NCBI GenBank assembly: GCA_905221605.1
Contig: CAJNDS010002229.1
Location: 122,001 to 186,000, forward strand
Reading direction: 5' to 3'
DNA from: Symbiodinium natans
Lineage: Eukaryota > Sar > Dinophyceae > Suessiales > Symbiodiniaceae
Length of the DNA: 64,000 nucleotides
The notes under the pieces are model-generated. The model was not told the DNA's origin. It saw nothing but the letters and a program-made list of their open reading frames with translations, and did not search any database. Positions 20,801-27,963 of the stretch are shown here, piece by piece; within the stretch, counting starts at the first letter, position 1, and each line of letters opens with the position of its first letter. The position numbers and the translations under genes are program-made.

Positions 20801-21035
20801 CCCCACCCTTGCCTTTACTGAACTTTGGAAGAACCCCAGCAAGAATCTATACTTCTAGCTGTTCCTTTAGGAATGATATAGTACCCCAAAATTTAAACAA
20901 AAAACTTATTCCCAAGTATCTCAAAGCTGCTCCGTACAGGAGCTGCGAGGGTGCATCTTTCGATGCCGGCGCTTGCGCCGAGCTTGCCACTGCGCGCCGC
21001 GGCGGAGCAAACTCCAGGCGATCCGTGGTAGCCAT
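7648..21035 (-). CDS. GCP2: Gamma-tubulin complex component 2 (GCP2/Spc97 family), 12-exon gene interrupted by a retrotransposon in an intron
   Basis: GCP2 pairs with GCP3 in the gamma-tubulin small complex, which nucleates microtubules. Exons read on the minus strand (some ends approximate): 21035-20920, 20817-20749, 20584-20505, 11435-10851, 10740-10725, 10567-10456, 10264-10165, 9955-9900, 9652-9555, 9445-9163, 9036-8930, 8826-7648. Family hallmarks in order: DDLLFCLQGF; YEYGTVNHALCAALREL; LSLAELW; ASRPYFDMVSRWVYEG with DPYGEFF; RILHAGKYL (formed across a splice); WPLSILFSRTTLLKYQ with FRHLLYCRYVER; LRQRMLHF; TRLDYNDYY near the C-terminus. Total about 870 residues, close to usual GCP2 length. 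Start ATG at 21035 has an in-frame TAG 9 nt upstream. Donors are GT, GC or GA and acceptors AG|G. The 9-kb intron 3 contains the LTR element in antisense, so the message may still be spliced. GCP2 identity is sure; the first two exon ends are least certain. Confidence 0.9.
9163..9445 (-). CDS. GCP2: GCP2 exon 10 (N-terminal gamma-tubulin ring domain, central part)
   Basis: Contains DLCEHLLQQASRPYFDM, RWVYEGQLQDPYGEFFV and DFWQKHFTLDE, which line up without gaps with the same segment of animal GCP2. It ends at CATGCAG|GCAACT (GC donor). Joining to exon 11 at GAG|GCAAG gives RILHAGKYLHIYF, the expected family sequence. The 5' end is placed at GGAG|GAGGTG by homology and may be off by a few codons. 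Confidence 0.85.
9707..9880 (+). repeat. Interstitial TTTAGGG arrays in GCP2 intron 8
   Basis: Two nearly perfect blocks (9707-9782, 9819-9880) of TTTAGGG, separated by about 36 bp, within the 244-bp intron between exons 9 and 8 of GCP2. Confidence 0.95.
9997..10102 (+). repeat. Interstitial TTTAGGG array in GCP2 intron 7
   Basis: About 15 uninterrupted TTTAGGG units, next to family D element 10104-10150. Confidence 0.95.
10104..10150 (-). mobile_element. Small element family D, copy in GCP2 intron 7
   Basis: In gene orientation GGGTACCTTATTGGGGTCCT then TCCTACTATTTGGG. Like sequences occur at 34605-34660 and 35706-35760 on the plus strand. It lies between GCP2 exon 7 and a large TTTAGGG array in the same intron. 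Confidence 0.4.
10738..10850 (-). mobile_element. Introner copy 1, forms GCP2 intron 4
   Basis: In gene orientation: GAGG, then CTTGTCAGCCCAG ... CTGGGCTACCAAG, then GAGG. The two ends are inverted repeats and GAGG is a 4-bp target duplication. Removing the intron from the first GAGG to the AAG restores the GCP2 frame (QGF|EGTF). The internal sequence is shared with copies 2 and 3: a GTACCCTTTTCCC block and a TTATAAAGTAACCC AAAAGGGTGCCCTT-like block. Confidence 0.85.
10851..11435 (-). CDS. GCP2: GCP2 exon 4: beta-trefoil-like N-terminal region plus start of the conserved GCP fold
   Basis: A 585-nt exon, phase 0 at both ends, bounded by two introner copies. The last third (SFEEQERVLLDDLLFCLQGF) is the normal GCP2 entry into the conserved region. 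The earlier part (EWVVLQFSSHKHRGIVHLGD, RFAYLALEPNL, CKWTLVHADG, LLLRGKYNDCLSV, LRFRIVRAGIPF) repeats a strand pattern like MIR or other beta-trefoil domains, which I do not know from animal GCP2. That fold is an inference from pattern only. A proline stretch links the two parts. Confidence 0.8.
11455..11908 (+). repeat. 5' LTR of the copia element
   Basis: 454 bp from TGTTTGTG to CAACATCA. The shared sequence with the 3' copy stops exactly at CA, where the primer binding site begins. The start codon of gag (11784) lies inside the LTR. A 10-nt match to the 3' end of the dinoflagellate spliced leader, TTGGCTCAAG, is at 11563-11572. Confidence 0.95.
11784..19703 (+). CDS. Copia gag-pol polyprotein with 2OG-Fe(II)-oxygenase-like insert (2,639 aa)
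   Basis: Residues counted from ATG 11784. Gag: long alpha-helical, coiled-coil-like region to about 320, then a CCCH zinc finger (C699-x8-C708-x5-C714-x3-H718) followed by a Lys/Ala-rich basic tail. Protease: LVDSGANE with catalytic D1131. A non-canonical region at about 1330-1500 has H1406-x-D1408, then H1476 and R1485, spaced as in 2OG-Fe(II) dioxygenases. Integrase: D1675, D1744, E1780 (D-x35-E); its HHCC zinc motif is not recognisable. Reverse transcriptase: D2197 in DISTAFLN and YVDD at 2302-2305. RNase H: D2489, E2528, D2563; the C-terminal ADLLTKTL is typical of copia. The start could also be the ATG inside the primer site (11913). No gag/pol frameshift is present. The longer ORF back to 11721 opens with GTG and is unlikely to be used, since the 3' LTR has a 1-nt change there. 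Confidence 0.95.
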   Translation: MAGDTRDLSRVLMNDVPLQMLPQSPTPSHFSRITESSPDQHQVMSPNAPSNPAEAQQQQQHQRSSLSVSGQGTQVGDVVMNTPGAEFLVRQMNEIRSANGDVVRMMRQLEGNHWDLIAMTGMDQVQQNLEGIRHEMERRTNLLGTGLTTTVAGIEQLRDAALQSRQAYGQASEACSTLTSQMNELATAVRHLSQRVDDLEGQVFLQDAVSKQVNEIRDRIAALEFQAVAGGEWPEAERKIFLKEHKLQSDKTSLCIHDLQEQVRQLNEKTQEEKRGSSTQLALVLERVVGVEKICKKLRERDEEIQGHLSHVIPQSIASDAGPQQESQAPASLGEPQTFSIGSGTPLQVNERSGEDDWWEAYDDRPISSWLTKPPGLPMESAWMNEGWGANASTQPPPLPKEFRSSSQDGFHLDGHELRVAGGQWKLMKEFPRILEPRGQAWERGLQFSQYATEMVSVASCIGAGFGKFVRHQIDAALGRFQRRMDAGVHDPDVPPVASGCEEFESRLAMTLLSQTSDDIKRGVIESAAGQVVPSLTILEAILERYQPGGIEEKSSLTSFLRNLPQANTFTECLATLRRLKLATSRILVLGLPSHPPHEAISSLNHMVKTLEKKSPTLSTRLNLLRLRPEILNPTEEGVSLLQTAIEAEARRLAAEEFSKPHHPKGSDAGTGEYEITAAKGKGKGKKGKPTGDTKSTPCAFFNTERGCLKGKDCEYWHGDPKGAKAKGKGKGKEDSKTRAAAKEAEAKAKEKAEAREAKAKAKAAAKEAAARDKPDPKAKPGAKAKAAALVGAEAKSATCYRVCANMALRENDQPSDDGISSSSELSELDGVRSDDLTPSEFGDEFQEESDDEPGPWMWSLRLTGLEWKMWTHPGNIVTRAHAEFEHIDDYRSVEHGAWILHRAGQLDELPAVLNDEWTVTAVHNVLVLDPVTRVFKGAFAFELERVDVQSKLRFVVAVERNQPYVEPWPEDVWFNECMRFGFGAPTGHVRDRIPLEEMLNGHGFGHLAETLGLLGAEFADDLAFLSPRDLVENGIQRQVAEDLFQHEGVLYEVHASTGVQGVRLEEEQIEELAFSLYASWQAGEPVSDEEYDPEVQQRFHGMVRRRRQGAANMCCVSGNRVESDGFVLVDSGANEVLRPQTKRQSSLGEETLQVTLASGSQCAATLNKHGEVCMISENGAKGEWIVGVRKIIDIGGAFNWDQKGARISYPHPFEHARIVNVDCVVTNGLPYMRWSDFKLARIALSKHYRMQQKSICSHKVVTDIPEIPVIPPESQVIDWVDVLEFQEESGDHIQGCKAVEVITSESFAEKLLERDHVEHHEVLAAVKMADLKPLILRRSSKVVGEPSVAKLWVFGSYVRGGLCGITRVTKQHPFLTKLATKFMKQHTENPFMAIAIAEDVAFKPHRDPNDGSFDSTIVGLSSFQGGHLWTENASSDLDEDQAVWRYTETDSAPIPGKLHRLDDGRAASFCATRWHGTEPYVGNRVVMISYIPKGWKAIDLNMRCRLEQLGFQLPRQDLETRLCAASDADVAAFKALVAQSSEVFLNPGAAVTLEERNTLQHDTYKHSQQKHPSSPLSPDDGDDDEGIEGRDGVLGCEGYVGDGVRSETEHPWKSACDLDLKSPLTPSPEDAVRKACREGLYDKRNHASVQARGHRRPHRKLPAKDINDGVISIDLSGPHKESFAGNRYALVACAHIAEGLDLPFVRGIRTKEAAVVTEALRDILNQLVSMAEGQQITFRIHSDQGREFTARLSAEQLKTYNHYRTFAVPYSHQSNGRVENLIDQLKTSTATMLLGGKLDMRFWDELMVHAAKLRRMRALNLKIPKDLPAPGDYVLSRLPRDQMPDFQDRTEPGVFPGLSEHVANGSKVLVERDGRVLVRYARLPILLDREKPRWRLVENPGSDQKTWVSDKGQIAWAAPSDTDILTVEEKLGCNIASPDEVFVRLNNLLEKTRGSEVEKEIFNLFSHGIIAQLPEVAEAHMVRTHEAGEEVEEEPHPADESEDSFGHKFMKIVASRAVSAPDVSAPDKSEKYITRTDEDEQEAEEIFQNLLREAQQRRGSAEVVPNSVLTGERAEKWIEAVQKELTSVESKDVLLPVRQGYEREDLHLEAGEEIPRTIPMKLVLSEKPLTEPDSSANCDTDGQGFLAKARLVACGNFQNNEFAKDELSTENVPSWIVRTMYHKLAQEPTWIAGAADISTAFLNTALRRGEAPLLDPPAILKRLKLVPHGVKYLPLRALYGLRISPKEWAKDRDSTLNGSVLEPREGDEMPAVRLEPLDICEGLWRLIDVASGQVTGLLTLYVDDVLVVGCPEMVSRCLEFIGQKWAMKLQGFISREERTIKCGSLGQLERKAELVFLGVQMSFNMEGDVIISQRAWILQELHRRQWLHLKGCATLPQLELNDDEVRDEAYEQNKLECQRELGTLLWMSTRSRPDIASTVGILASELTHRPKRVLQLIRHVWRYIRGTLNVCLTYKAQKNIQEFTCYSDASFAPTAGRSRSGMVYMLGSSILDWASTKQTLTSWSATEAETVAMSECLSQGGRMQDTVNQLIGVTLPIMLRCDNAAAIILALRESLQPLKWKTRGVALRASWLRDSIRDLEAGVTHEPGETLVADLLTKTLPRVRLQTLREKAGLLERT
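11909..11922 (+). promoter_or_regulatory. Primer binding site, anticodon-arm (half tRNA-Met) type
   Basis: GGTTATGAGCCCAA starts right after the LTR. Its complement, TTGGGCTCATAACC, has the form of a methionine tRNA anticodon arm with loop CTCATAA. Drosophila copia uses the corresponding internal site of initiator tRNA-Met. Here the site is also read as gag codons. Confidence 0.75.
19927..19938 (+). promoter_or_regulatory. Polypurine tract for plus-strand DNA synthesis
   Basis: AGCAAGGAGGAG directly abuts the TG of the 3' LTR, as required for the plus-strand primer of an LTR retrotransposon. Confidence 0.8.
19939..20393 (+). repeat. 3' LTR of the copia element
   Basis: 455 bp, the same as the 5' LTR except for one extra G just upstream of the gag ATG (CCAAGGCGG against CCAAGCGG at 11771). 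Preceded by the purine-rich tract AGCAAGGAGGAG (19927-19938) and followed by the target duplication CTTTT. Confidence 0.95.
20394..20504 (-). mobile_element. Introner copy 2, split by the copia element (other part 11436-11454)
   Basis: Starts GAGT-CTTGCTAGCCCAG at 20504 and continues to a poly-A run where the LTR element inserted. Its other end, ACTGGGCTGCCAAG followed by GAGT, is at 11450-11432. TIR and 4-bp duplication GAGT match the design of copy 1. Without the retrotransposon and its duplicated CTTTT the intron would be about 125 bp. It forms GCP2 intron 3. Confidence 0.82.
20505..21035 (-). CDS. GCP2: GCP2 exons 1-3 (N-terminus), upstream of the retrotransposon
   Basis: Exon 1 (ATG at 21035) encodes MATTDRLEFAPPRRAVASSA and runs into LLYGAAL. 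Exon 2 contains VEQRYVAAYAGEAG. Exon 3 (20584-20505, 80 nt) encodes GSFELDVSGFHPLRAD and ends AECPS. The phases of exons 2, 3 and 4 fit when the intervening introners are removed at GT..AAG and GA..AAG. These exons carry the first strands of the beta-trefoil-like region continued in exon 4, which argues that they belong to the same protein on the far side of the LTR insertion. The exon 1/2 junction is uncertain. Confidence 0.7.
20585..20748 (-). mobile_element. Introner copy 3 with telomere repeats inside, forms GCP2 intron 2
   Basis: GTGG-CTTAGTAGCCCAG ... TACTGGGCTGCGAAG-GTGG: the same TIRs and a 4-bp duplication GTGG. The splice is GT..AAG|G and restores EAGGSFELD. An insert of head-to-head TTTAGGG/CCCTAAA repeats (20609-20657) interrupts the element, making it longer (164 bp) than copies 1 and 2. 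Confidence 0.82.
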
Positions 21036-21324
21036 TCGCCACTATGGGGCACTGACCATGATACACGGCCGACACTTTCTTAAAGTCAAGACTGTGAAAA
21101 TCGCAAGAAGCGACTATGCCGACCTTTTTGCGACTTCAAGTGCGTGTTTGCGGGTGAGCATGTTGGATGCTTAAGCTGCCTTGTGTGCTGTTGTTGACAA
21201 TCTTGCAGTTCCGCCATACTACCTGAGGCCGCGCGCCATGTAAAGCCTAAACTCTGAACCCTAAGCCCGCTTCCTTAGTCAGGGTTTCAGGATCCTCCCG
21301 AAAAGACGAGGGCTTACCTCGCTC

Positions 21325-24300
21325 CATCTGCCTAAGTAGATTGCAGATGCAACGGGAGCGCATGCGAATCTGTGTCATCTCCTCTACTTTCGTGAATTGT
21401 GCTGAATTTTCCTGCTGTCGTACGTGCAGCTAAGGCTCGGAGCTAAGTAACACACATGCCAAGTGAAGTTCCACCAAACACCACAGACAGTGACCCATGT
21501 GCCATTCCCGCGAGCCTTGGAAGAGTAAACCCTAAACCCTAAACCCTAAACCCTAAACCCTAAGCCCTAAGCCCTAAGCCCTAAGCCCTATAAACCCTAA
21601 ACCCCAAACCCGCGAGCCTGGGAAGAGAACTTGTTCTTCACCCGCGCCAAGGTGAGCTTCACCTCCTGTCCATCGACCTGGCGTTGGTCGGAGACACGGA
21701 TTGGCTCCCAGACTCCAAGGTACGTAGGCTTAGGGTTTAGGGTTTAGGGTTGAGGGTTTAGGGTACGTCTGAGAGTCATCCCGGAACTGTGTTGTGCAAA
21801 GGCCTGAGAGGGGTGCTTCAAGGCCGATCAGGGTCCACGATGTCAAGGTGTATAGGGTTGTGTAGGGTTGTGTTTTGATGTCACTAGGACACTAGAAGGG
21901 GGGAGGGGGGGCACATCGGCAACAGAAGCAACCAAACCCCATGTGTTTCGATTACACCATACGACTTGATTGGGGTTTCCAGCCCTTGGTAGCTGCAATG
22001 CAACTCAATGCCGGGGGGTTGATCTAGACTGCTTGGAGGTTCAGTGCCTTACAACCGCAGTTCACATGGTACTTATAAGCCCCCTTAGCAAGTGACAAGT
22101 AGACTTCAAATTGGGGTTATAAGTACCCACGAAGCTCAAAGTAACGATGAACCCTTTTAAAAATTTATGCTCCAGATAGGGAACCGCCAAGCAAAAGGTC
22201 AGGTCAACCAACTCGGGCTGAGCACGTTGGTGCCAACTGGCCTCGTAAGGGAAGCCCATGGCGATCTTCTCCAGGAAAGTCTTCATCTGCTTGCCGCTGC
22301 CTTTGTCGGACCCAGAGAACTCTTTATCAGCACAAGCGCCATACGTCAGAGTAGGCTCCATACTATAACGCTGAAAGGGATGTTCCTTGCTTATAAGGGG
22401 CTTGGGGTTCTCAGTTTTTAGAAGGAATGCCCAGATTTTACGCAAAAAAAAGGTGACGAAGCTCCAGGTAGGCTCCGCTACGCGAGCTACGCGAGGTCGA
22501 AGAGCCCTGTGGGTTAAGAGTGATGGGGATCCATCCGGAAGTCTGTAACGGAACTCCTGAGCTTCGGTACTCTTGCTACTACTAGTTGCTTAGACAACCC
22601 TCCCAAAAAAAGATACTCGCAACATCCCCACCCTCCGGATTTCGGATTTGTGGGCCGTCCTACTTTGGGGTTGGGCACTCAAGGAATTCTTGGGGATATC
22701 CTGGGGTTGGGCACTCGAGGAAGTCTCTGAAACCCCTTTTTTTGGACCCAGACTTCTGAAGTCAGCTGGGAAAGGCCTTTGACAAACTTTCTGTCCAGGC
22801 AAACGTACATACATTCTCTGAAACCCCTAAACCCTGAACCCTCTCAGGATACGGGGTTGGGCGCTCCATGTCTAGCCCTGCGGTGCCTGAATCCCTGTAC
22901 AGCCAAGGGCAACAGTCAAGAACCCGAAGATGCCCGAACTCTTGCAAGCCACGAGAACCTAAACTTAGGGGCTGAATACCCTAGCCCAAAGCAGGTTAGC
23001 CTTTTATTTGTAATAGGACTATATATATATACACATATACATATAAACATATATATATATATACATACAAGAAGGTTAAAGGTTAACTCCCTAAGCAAAC
23101 GCAACCCTAAACCCTAAACCCTAAACCCTAAACCCTACTGATACTCGAAACAAACAAAAAGGTTAAAGGCAACAGGTTAACTACCCAGCCCCTAAGTAAC
23201 CAAAACGGCACCATGGGCTGACGGGAGGCTGCAAACCAACCGGGCACGGATCACATCCACCACGTTCGCTTCCGGCAGATACGCCTAGGGTTTAGGGTTT
23301 AGGGTTTAGGCTGACTTGGGCTTCTTCTCTTGCATTTGGGGAGGGAGCTTGTTTCAGGACCATTCACGATGTTAGAGGCTGTGAGTCGCGAGAGCGAAAA
23401 TTTCGGTGAGGACTCCACACCACATAGTGCCCTTAGAACCCTCATCTTGGGAAGAGTTGTTCTTTGGAGCCAACGCTGTTAGCACATCCACCTGGGCTAA
23501 CTTGAGGAATCAGGGGGCGACTGTGTGTTGATGGCGTGACAAGCTTTAGGACATCTTTAAGGGCTTCCGTGCGCATTCACGGGCGCGGCCTCAAATCGAT
23601 CGGCATAGTCGTCGGCAGCCTCCGCAATGCCATTATCGCCCATGTAGCCCGTAATGTCGGAAGGTTTAGGGTTTAGGGTTAAGGTCTAGGTATTCTGGCC
23701 CTGCATGGTGAACCCCAGGAAAGACTGGCGCTGGCCTTCTCGTGCACACGCACCGGGTCCTTTAGCGGGCCGAGTATGAGCTCGTACTCCGTGGACTCGG
23801 CAGGTGCGTCCTTCCAACAGCCCATGGCCCTTTAGGCTCAGGGCTCGTCTCTTGGACGGTTGTTTAGGGTTTAGGGGTTTTAAGGTTTATAATTAGGGTT
23901 TATAGGGTTTAGGGTTTGGGGTTTAGGGTGCCTCCTATGCAATTCAGCTGTAAGAACTTCAGGGTAGGTTTGCGCATGCTGGCGCGAAATGCATGGCGCT
24001 GCCAAAATCCATACATCCGAGCCACTAAGCCCTGATCAGTCAGCATGGAGTCATGTGCTGAACCACACCTTTACTGTCGCGCTGCGCGCTTCTAGCGCTT
24101 TGACACTTCGAGGGTCTCCTCCCCTTTTTCACTTAAATCCTTACCCATCTAGGGTTTAAGGTCCAGGGGCAGAGGGCTGCCGTATCCAACGCTTACTTCA
24201 TTGTCGGTGCGACAAAAAGACTGGATTGCTGTCAGGGTTCCTTACAGAAACCATGCTTGAAGAAGCCGTTGGGGTCTGTAATTACGTTTGGGTACACTCT

Positions 24301-24875
24301 ATCTACACATGTAGATATGTGCACCTATAGATATACATACATGATATGTATATATACATATATAGATACGCAACACGACCTGAAACTCAGGGAACCTGAC
24401 CATGTCCTGTTTGGCTTGAGACCCAAGAACCCCTAGGGTCTGCTGCTGGAGCGCTTTGGGGTCAAAAACCCTAAACCGTAAACCCTCAACCCCAAAAGTT
24501 TATGGTGATCTTGGGGGCGAATCGTCCATGGTCGCCCGGCCTTCCCCTCGAGTGCATCTTGTTCGGCCTTCAACCGCAGGTCCTCCTGAAATTGAGGGCT
24601 TTTCGGAAGTTTGGGGGCCCTAAGGCATGCAAGGGACAGTTCTTAGAATGAAGAAATGCAGGGTTTAGGGTTTAGGGTTTAGGGTTTAGGGTTTAGGGTT
24701 TAGGGTTTAGCGAAGTGCTTCGTGAAAGTGGAAATCTTGCCTGGACCCTCTCGAAACCCAGATGGGGCTTCCGCTCTAAATTTAGGGGCACCCCGATTTT
24801 GGGAAATGCCCAGATCGAGCAGCAGCATCTGAAGCCTTAGCACCAGATCGGCGTCTGCGATTTGTGGCTCTTGGC
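21325..24875 (-). CDS. Unidentified multi-exon gene, weakly RelA/SpoT-like in the middle
   Basis: Exons about: 24798-24875 (EPQIADADLVLRLQMLLLDL), 24515-24587 (EDLRLKAEQDALEGKAGRP), 23740-23825 (STEYELILGPLKDPVRVHEK), 23575-23660 (GIAEAADDYADRFE), 23228-23285 (AYLPEANVVDVIRARLVC), 22167-22372 (MKTFLEKIAMGFPYEA), 21620-21724 (GVWEPIRVSDQRQVDGQEV), 21325-21386 (TQIRMRSRCICNLLRQMERG, GT donor). The order LKDPVRVHEK ... DDY ... VVDVIRARLV recalls RelA/SpoT-like nucleotidyltransferase-fold proteins, but catalytic residues were not located. Lies directly upstream of GCP2, same strand, about 290 bp between the last exon seen and the GCP2 ATG. Exons are well supported; the function is a guess. Confidence 0.5.
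21525..21606 (-). repeat. Interstitial telomere-type array
   Basis: CCCTAAA units turning into CCCTAAG and back. Confidence 0.9.
22994..23092. mobile_element. Small element family B, copy 3 with TA microsatellite
   Basis: GGTTAGCCTTTTATTTGTAA ... AAAGGTTAACTCCC, with a long TATA/ACAT run (about 23021-23068) in the middle. A fragment of the same family follows at 23160-23191. Confidence 0.4.
24660..24710 (+). repeat. Interstitial TTTAGGG array
   Basis: Seven uninterrupted units. Confidence 0.9.
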
Positions 24876-25184
24876 ATCTGTAAGGGGGATAAGACCCTGC
24901 CCCCTCCTTTCCGGGCGTGAAAGGGCTTCAGCGGCTTCACGGCATGCTATTCCCTATTCCCTAAACCCTAAACAAGAAACCACCAATTCAAGAGCTCACA
25001 TTTCGACCCTCGGAAGCCCCTTTCCCGGCCTGAACATGCTCGCAGAGCGCCTGGGCCGGCAAAAAGCGCTGGCAGCATGCGGAGGAAGAACTCCAACCAT
25101 CACACCCTGAAGATTCTCGCGCAGGGCGCCCCAAGCAAGATTTCGAGCACGGATTCTTAGCATCTTAGGTGCCCTTTCACGATT

Positions 25185-27410
25185 TCATGGGCAATGAAGC
25201 CTGTGCCCTCTTCGTTTGTTACCTCCAGGCTCTGGTCCAGGGATGTCTGGCTCAGATGCAACGAATCCTCCCGGAAAGTCTTTGAACTCATCTATTGCGT
25301 ATCCGTCTTGGGGCATGTACATGCGTGGCCTCGAGGGCAACGAATGCCTGAACAAGAGGGGGGTACGGACAAACAACATGCCAGGATCAACTGACACAAC
25401 CGCAAACACGAAAAGCCAAGCCTTAACCACCGAACATAGGAGCCCGCATGATTAGAATAGGGTTTTTGGGTGGTATTGTAGTATAAACCTATGGGGACCA
25501 TAAAGGAATACTATCAGTAATTCTTCGGGCGCCTACAAAAACACATCAGAAGACCCAGCATCTGCAAGCCCTCGAGATGCTGCCGAGGTGCATTCACGGT
25601 GGCCTGGTCGGGGAGTTTGCGAAGTGGATGGCTAGATTTTGGGGTTTCGCACGAAATGCTGAATCCTGTGTTTTTCTGGGTTTTCGGGCTTAGGGCTTGT
25701 AGCTGAGCTGAGGATTGTTGGGAATGCGCAAATAGCAAACCAGCCACACATCAGAATTCCGAGGAAAAAAACACTGTAAGCCCTGAGACTCCCAAAAAAA
25801 GGATCCTACAAACAGGTTTTTCGGAATACCCCTTGTAGGGGCCCTTATACCCCAATAGTAAGAGCCTTCTGTTTATGTCTTTTTGGGCCCTTAACTTACG
25901 CCCAGCGCCTCGAAGATTGGCTTGAAGTGCTCTGCAGCTGCGAGGAGCTGGTCTGTGAAGGAAACGACCTGCCACAGCTGCATGGCTTAGCAAGCCTTGT
26001 GGTCGAGGGTTGGGATGTTCCCCCTTCTGCTAACAGTCCTTAACAGGGTTATAATGGGGGGTACCATAATCCCCATTCTGGACTGTTAGCATAAGGGGGG
26101 AACATCCCAAGTCTGGGGTTTTGAGGATTTAGGGGTTGCAAGCTCAGGAAGGCCCCCCCCAAGACTAGAGAATTCAGAGGTTCGGGTATGTGGCTTTTCG
26201 GCTGCTAGATATTCATGCAACGACGCACTCACTAGGGGAACTAGCTGATGAGCCATCATCCTCAACGCCCCAGCGGCAGAATGTGCTGGCAGAATCTCTT
26301 TGATGCACTGGGAGGTTGTGTTCTTGCTTCTGACCGCGGTCATCACCTGCTCAATTCCCAACCCTGCCGGTTGTCTGAGCCGTGCCAGGCCTTCGTCCAC
26401 AGTTGCTTGTGGCTGCTCATCTTCTTCTTCTCTGCAAGCTCGTAGAGCTTCCTGCAGGGGCAGTTCCATTTCTTGTGGACGTACCTACTGGGCTACTAGG
26501 GGTCCTTTTCTACCGCAGACCGCCGAAGAAAGCTGCAGCATGCCAATTACAAACGTATAACATCGGGATACCTATCTACACATATACACACACATGTACA
26601 TGTACATGTACATGTACATATGTCTGTGTAAACATGCACTTTCATGCACTTGTTTCCCTACCTCTAACTACCCGTGAACGTTCCAAGTATCTCACGCAGG
26701 CGCCTGGCCAGAGATGGCCCTGGCTTGAACTCCGCCGTCGCGGGGAACTTCTCCTGTCATCGACCAGCAATTGCTTTCATCCCGCTACACTGACTAGGGT
26801 TTACGGCTTAGAACTTAGGGGTTTAGGGTTTAGGTTGAGGGTTTAGGGAAATATTCATTCTCCGTCGCACACCCTGACATGCATAATACTCCGCAAGAAA
26901 ACTTGGGAGCATTCAACACCAAGACCAGGAGCAACCTAGGAAAAACAAGGGTGCCCCTTTCGGTTGAAGGGGCTTGTCAGGGAACCTAAACCCTAAACTA
27001 AGGGGACAAGGGCCTGCTCTTGGTCCTAGACACCCTAAACCCTAAACCCTAAACCCTAAACCCTAAACCCTAAACCCTAAACCCTAAACCCTAAACCCTA
27101 AACCCTAAACCCTAAACCCTAAACCCTAAACCGGAAGGCTTTCATCGTCAGAGGGAGGGGTTCGAGGCGCCACACTTCGCAGCGCAACAGTGCAAACGCC
27201 GACAAAACCGTCAGCCGTAACTAACCCGGGCAAATGTGCCCAGCAAGCCGTTGTGTGAGGTTGCTTAGGGTTAAGGGGTTTGGGGTTTAGGGTTTAGGGT
27301 TTGGGGTATAGGGTTTAGGGCTACTGGCATTGCCACAAGTCGTGCCTTGACCAAAGCCTCCAGTTCCTCCGCCGGTGCTGCGTTCGCCAGGTGGTTGTCG
27401 AGTTGACCTC
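25185..27410 (-). CDS. Unidentified multi-exon gene
   Basis: Exons about: 27323-27410 (NHLANAAPAEELEALVKARL), 26668-26732 (FPATAEFKPGPSLARRLREI), 26240-26490 (MELPLQEALRACREEEDEQP, then GLARLRQPAGLGIEQ), 25897-25985 (SFTDQLLAAAEHFKPIFEAL, donor GTAAGT) and 25185-25345 (YMPQDGYAIDEFKDFPGG, ending in a stop at 25185). The hairpin element at 26010-26110 lies in the intron between the third and fourth exons. The helix FTDQLLAAAEHFKPIFEALG resembles the first helix of glycolipid-transfer-protein folds, which is too little for a call. Confidence 0.45.
26010..26110. mobile_element. Hairpin MITE family C, copy 1
   Basis: TTGGGATGTTCCCCCTT ... CTAACAGTCC on the left, and the inverted ... GGACTGTTAG ... 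GGGGGAACATCCCAA on the right. Flanks GTCGAGGG and GTCTGGGG agree at 6 of 8 positions, a decayed 8-bp duplication. It lies in an intron of the 25-27 kb gene. Confidence 0.7.
27029..27133 (-). repeat. Interstitial CCCTAAA array
   Basis: About 14 perfect units. Confidence 0.95.
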
Positions 27411-27597
27411 ATTGGGGTGCAACCCGAAACTCAGACCGTGGTCCTGAACAACATGGCGGGTTTAGGGTTTCGACTCTCACACTGGCGCAGACGCTGGCGA
27501 GGCTCCGGATGTTTAGGGTTTAGGGTTTAGGGTTTCATCAGGAGGTTTCCGAAGGACCTTCTTATAAGGGGCTTCCTGCGAAAATGACAAGAATATG

Positions 27598-27691
27598 TTG
27601 GGATGTTCCCCCTTATACTAACAGTCCTCTTAATAGGGGGTACTAGAATCCCCTATTCAGGACTGTTAGTATCATAAGGCGAACATCCCAA
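27598..27691. mobile_element. Hairpin MITE family C, copy 2, with 8-bp target duplication
   Basis: 94 bp, TTGGGATGTTCCCCCTTATA ... GGCGAACATCCCAA. Flanked by a perfect 8-bp direct repeat AGAATATG (27590-27597 and 27692-27699). The inner part is a near-palindrome with ACTAACAGTCC / GGACTGTTAGT arms. Confidence 0.85.
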
Positions 27692-27769
27692 AGAATATGC
27701 GAAAACAAGAAACCCCCGAAACCCTTGGACTGCTGGCGGCTCTTACCTCTCGCCAAGCTTGCAACCCTT

Positions 27770-27960
27770 AAACCCTAAACCCCGCCTTTTCTGCTACTAA
27801 ACCCTAGAACCCAAAACCCCTAAACCCCTAAACCCCTAAACCCCTAAACCCCTAAACCCCTAAACCCCTAAACCCCTAAACCCCTAAACCCCTAAACCCC
27901 TAAACCCCTAAAGCCCTAAACCCCCTAAACCCCTAAACCCAATCAACCCTAAACCCCTAC
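27770..27960 (-). repeat. CCCCTAAA variant array
   Basis: Eight-base units CCCCTAAA rather than CCCTAAA, homogeneous over about 100 bp; a different unit from the other blocks. Confidence 0.9.
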
Positions 27961-27963
27961 ACC

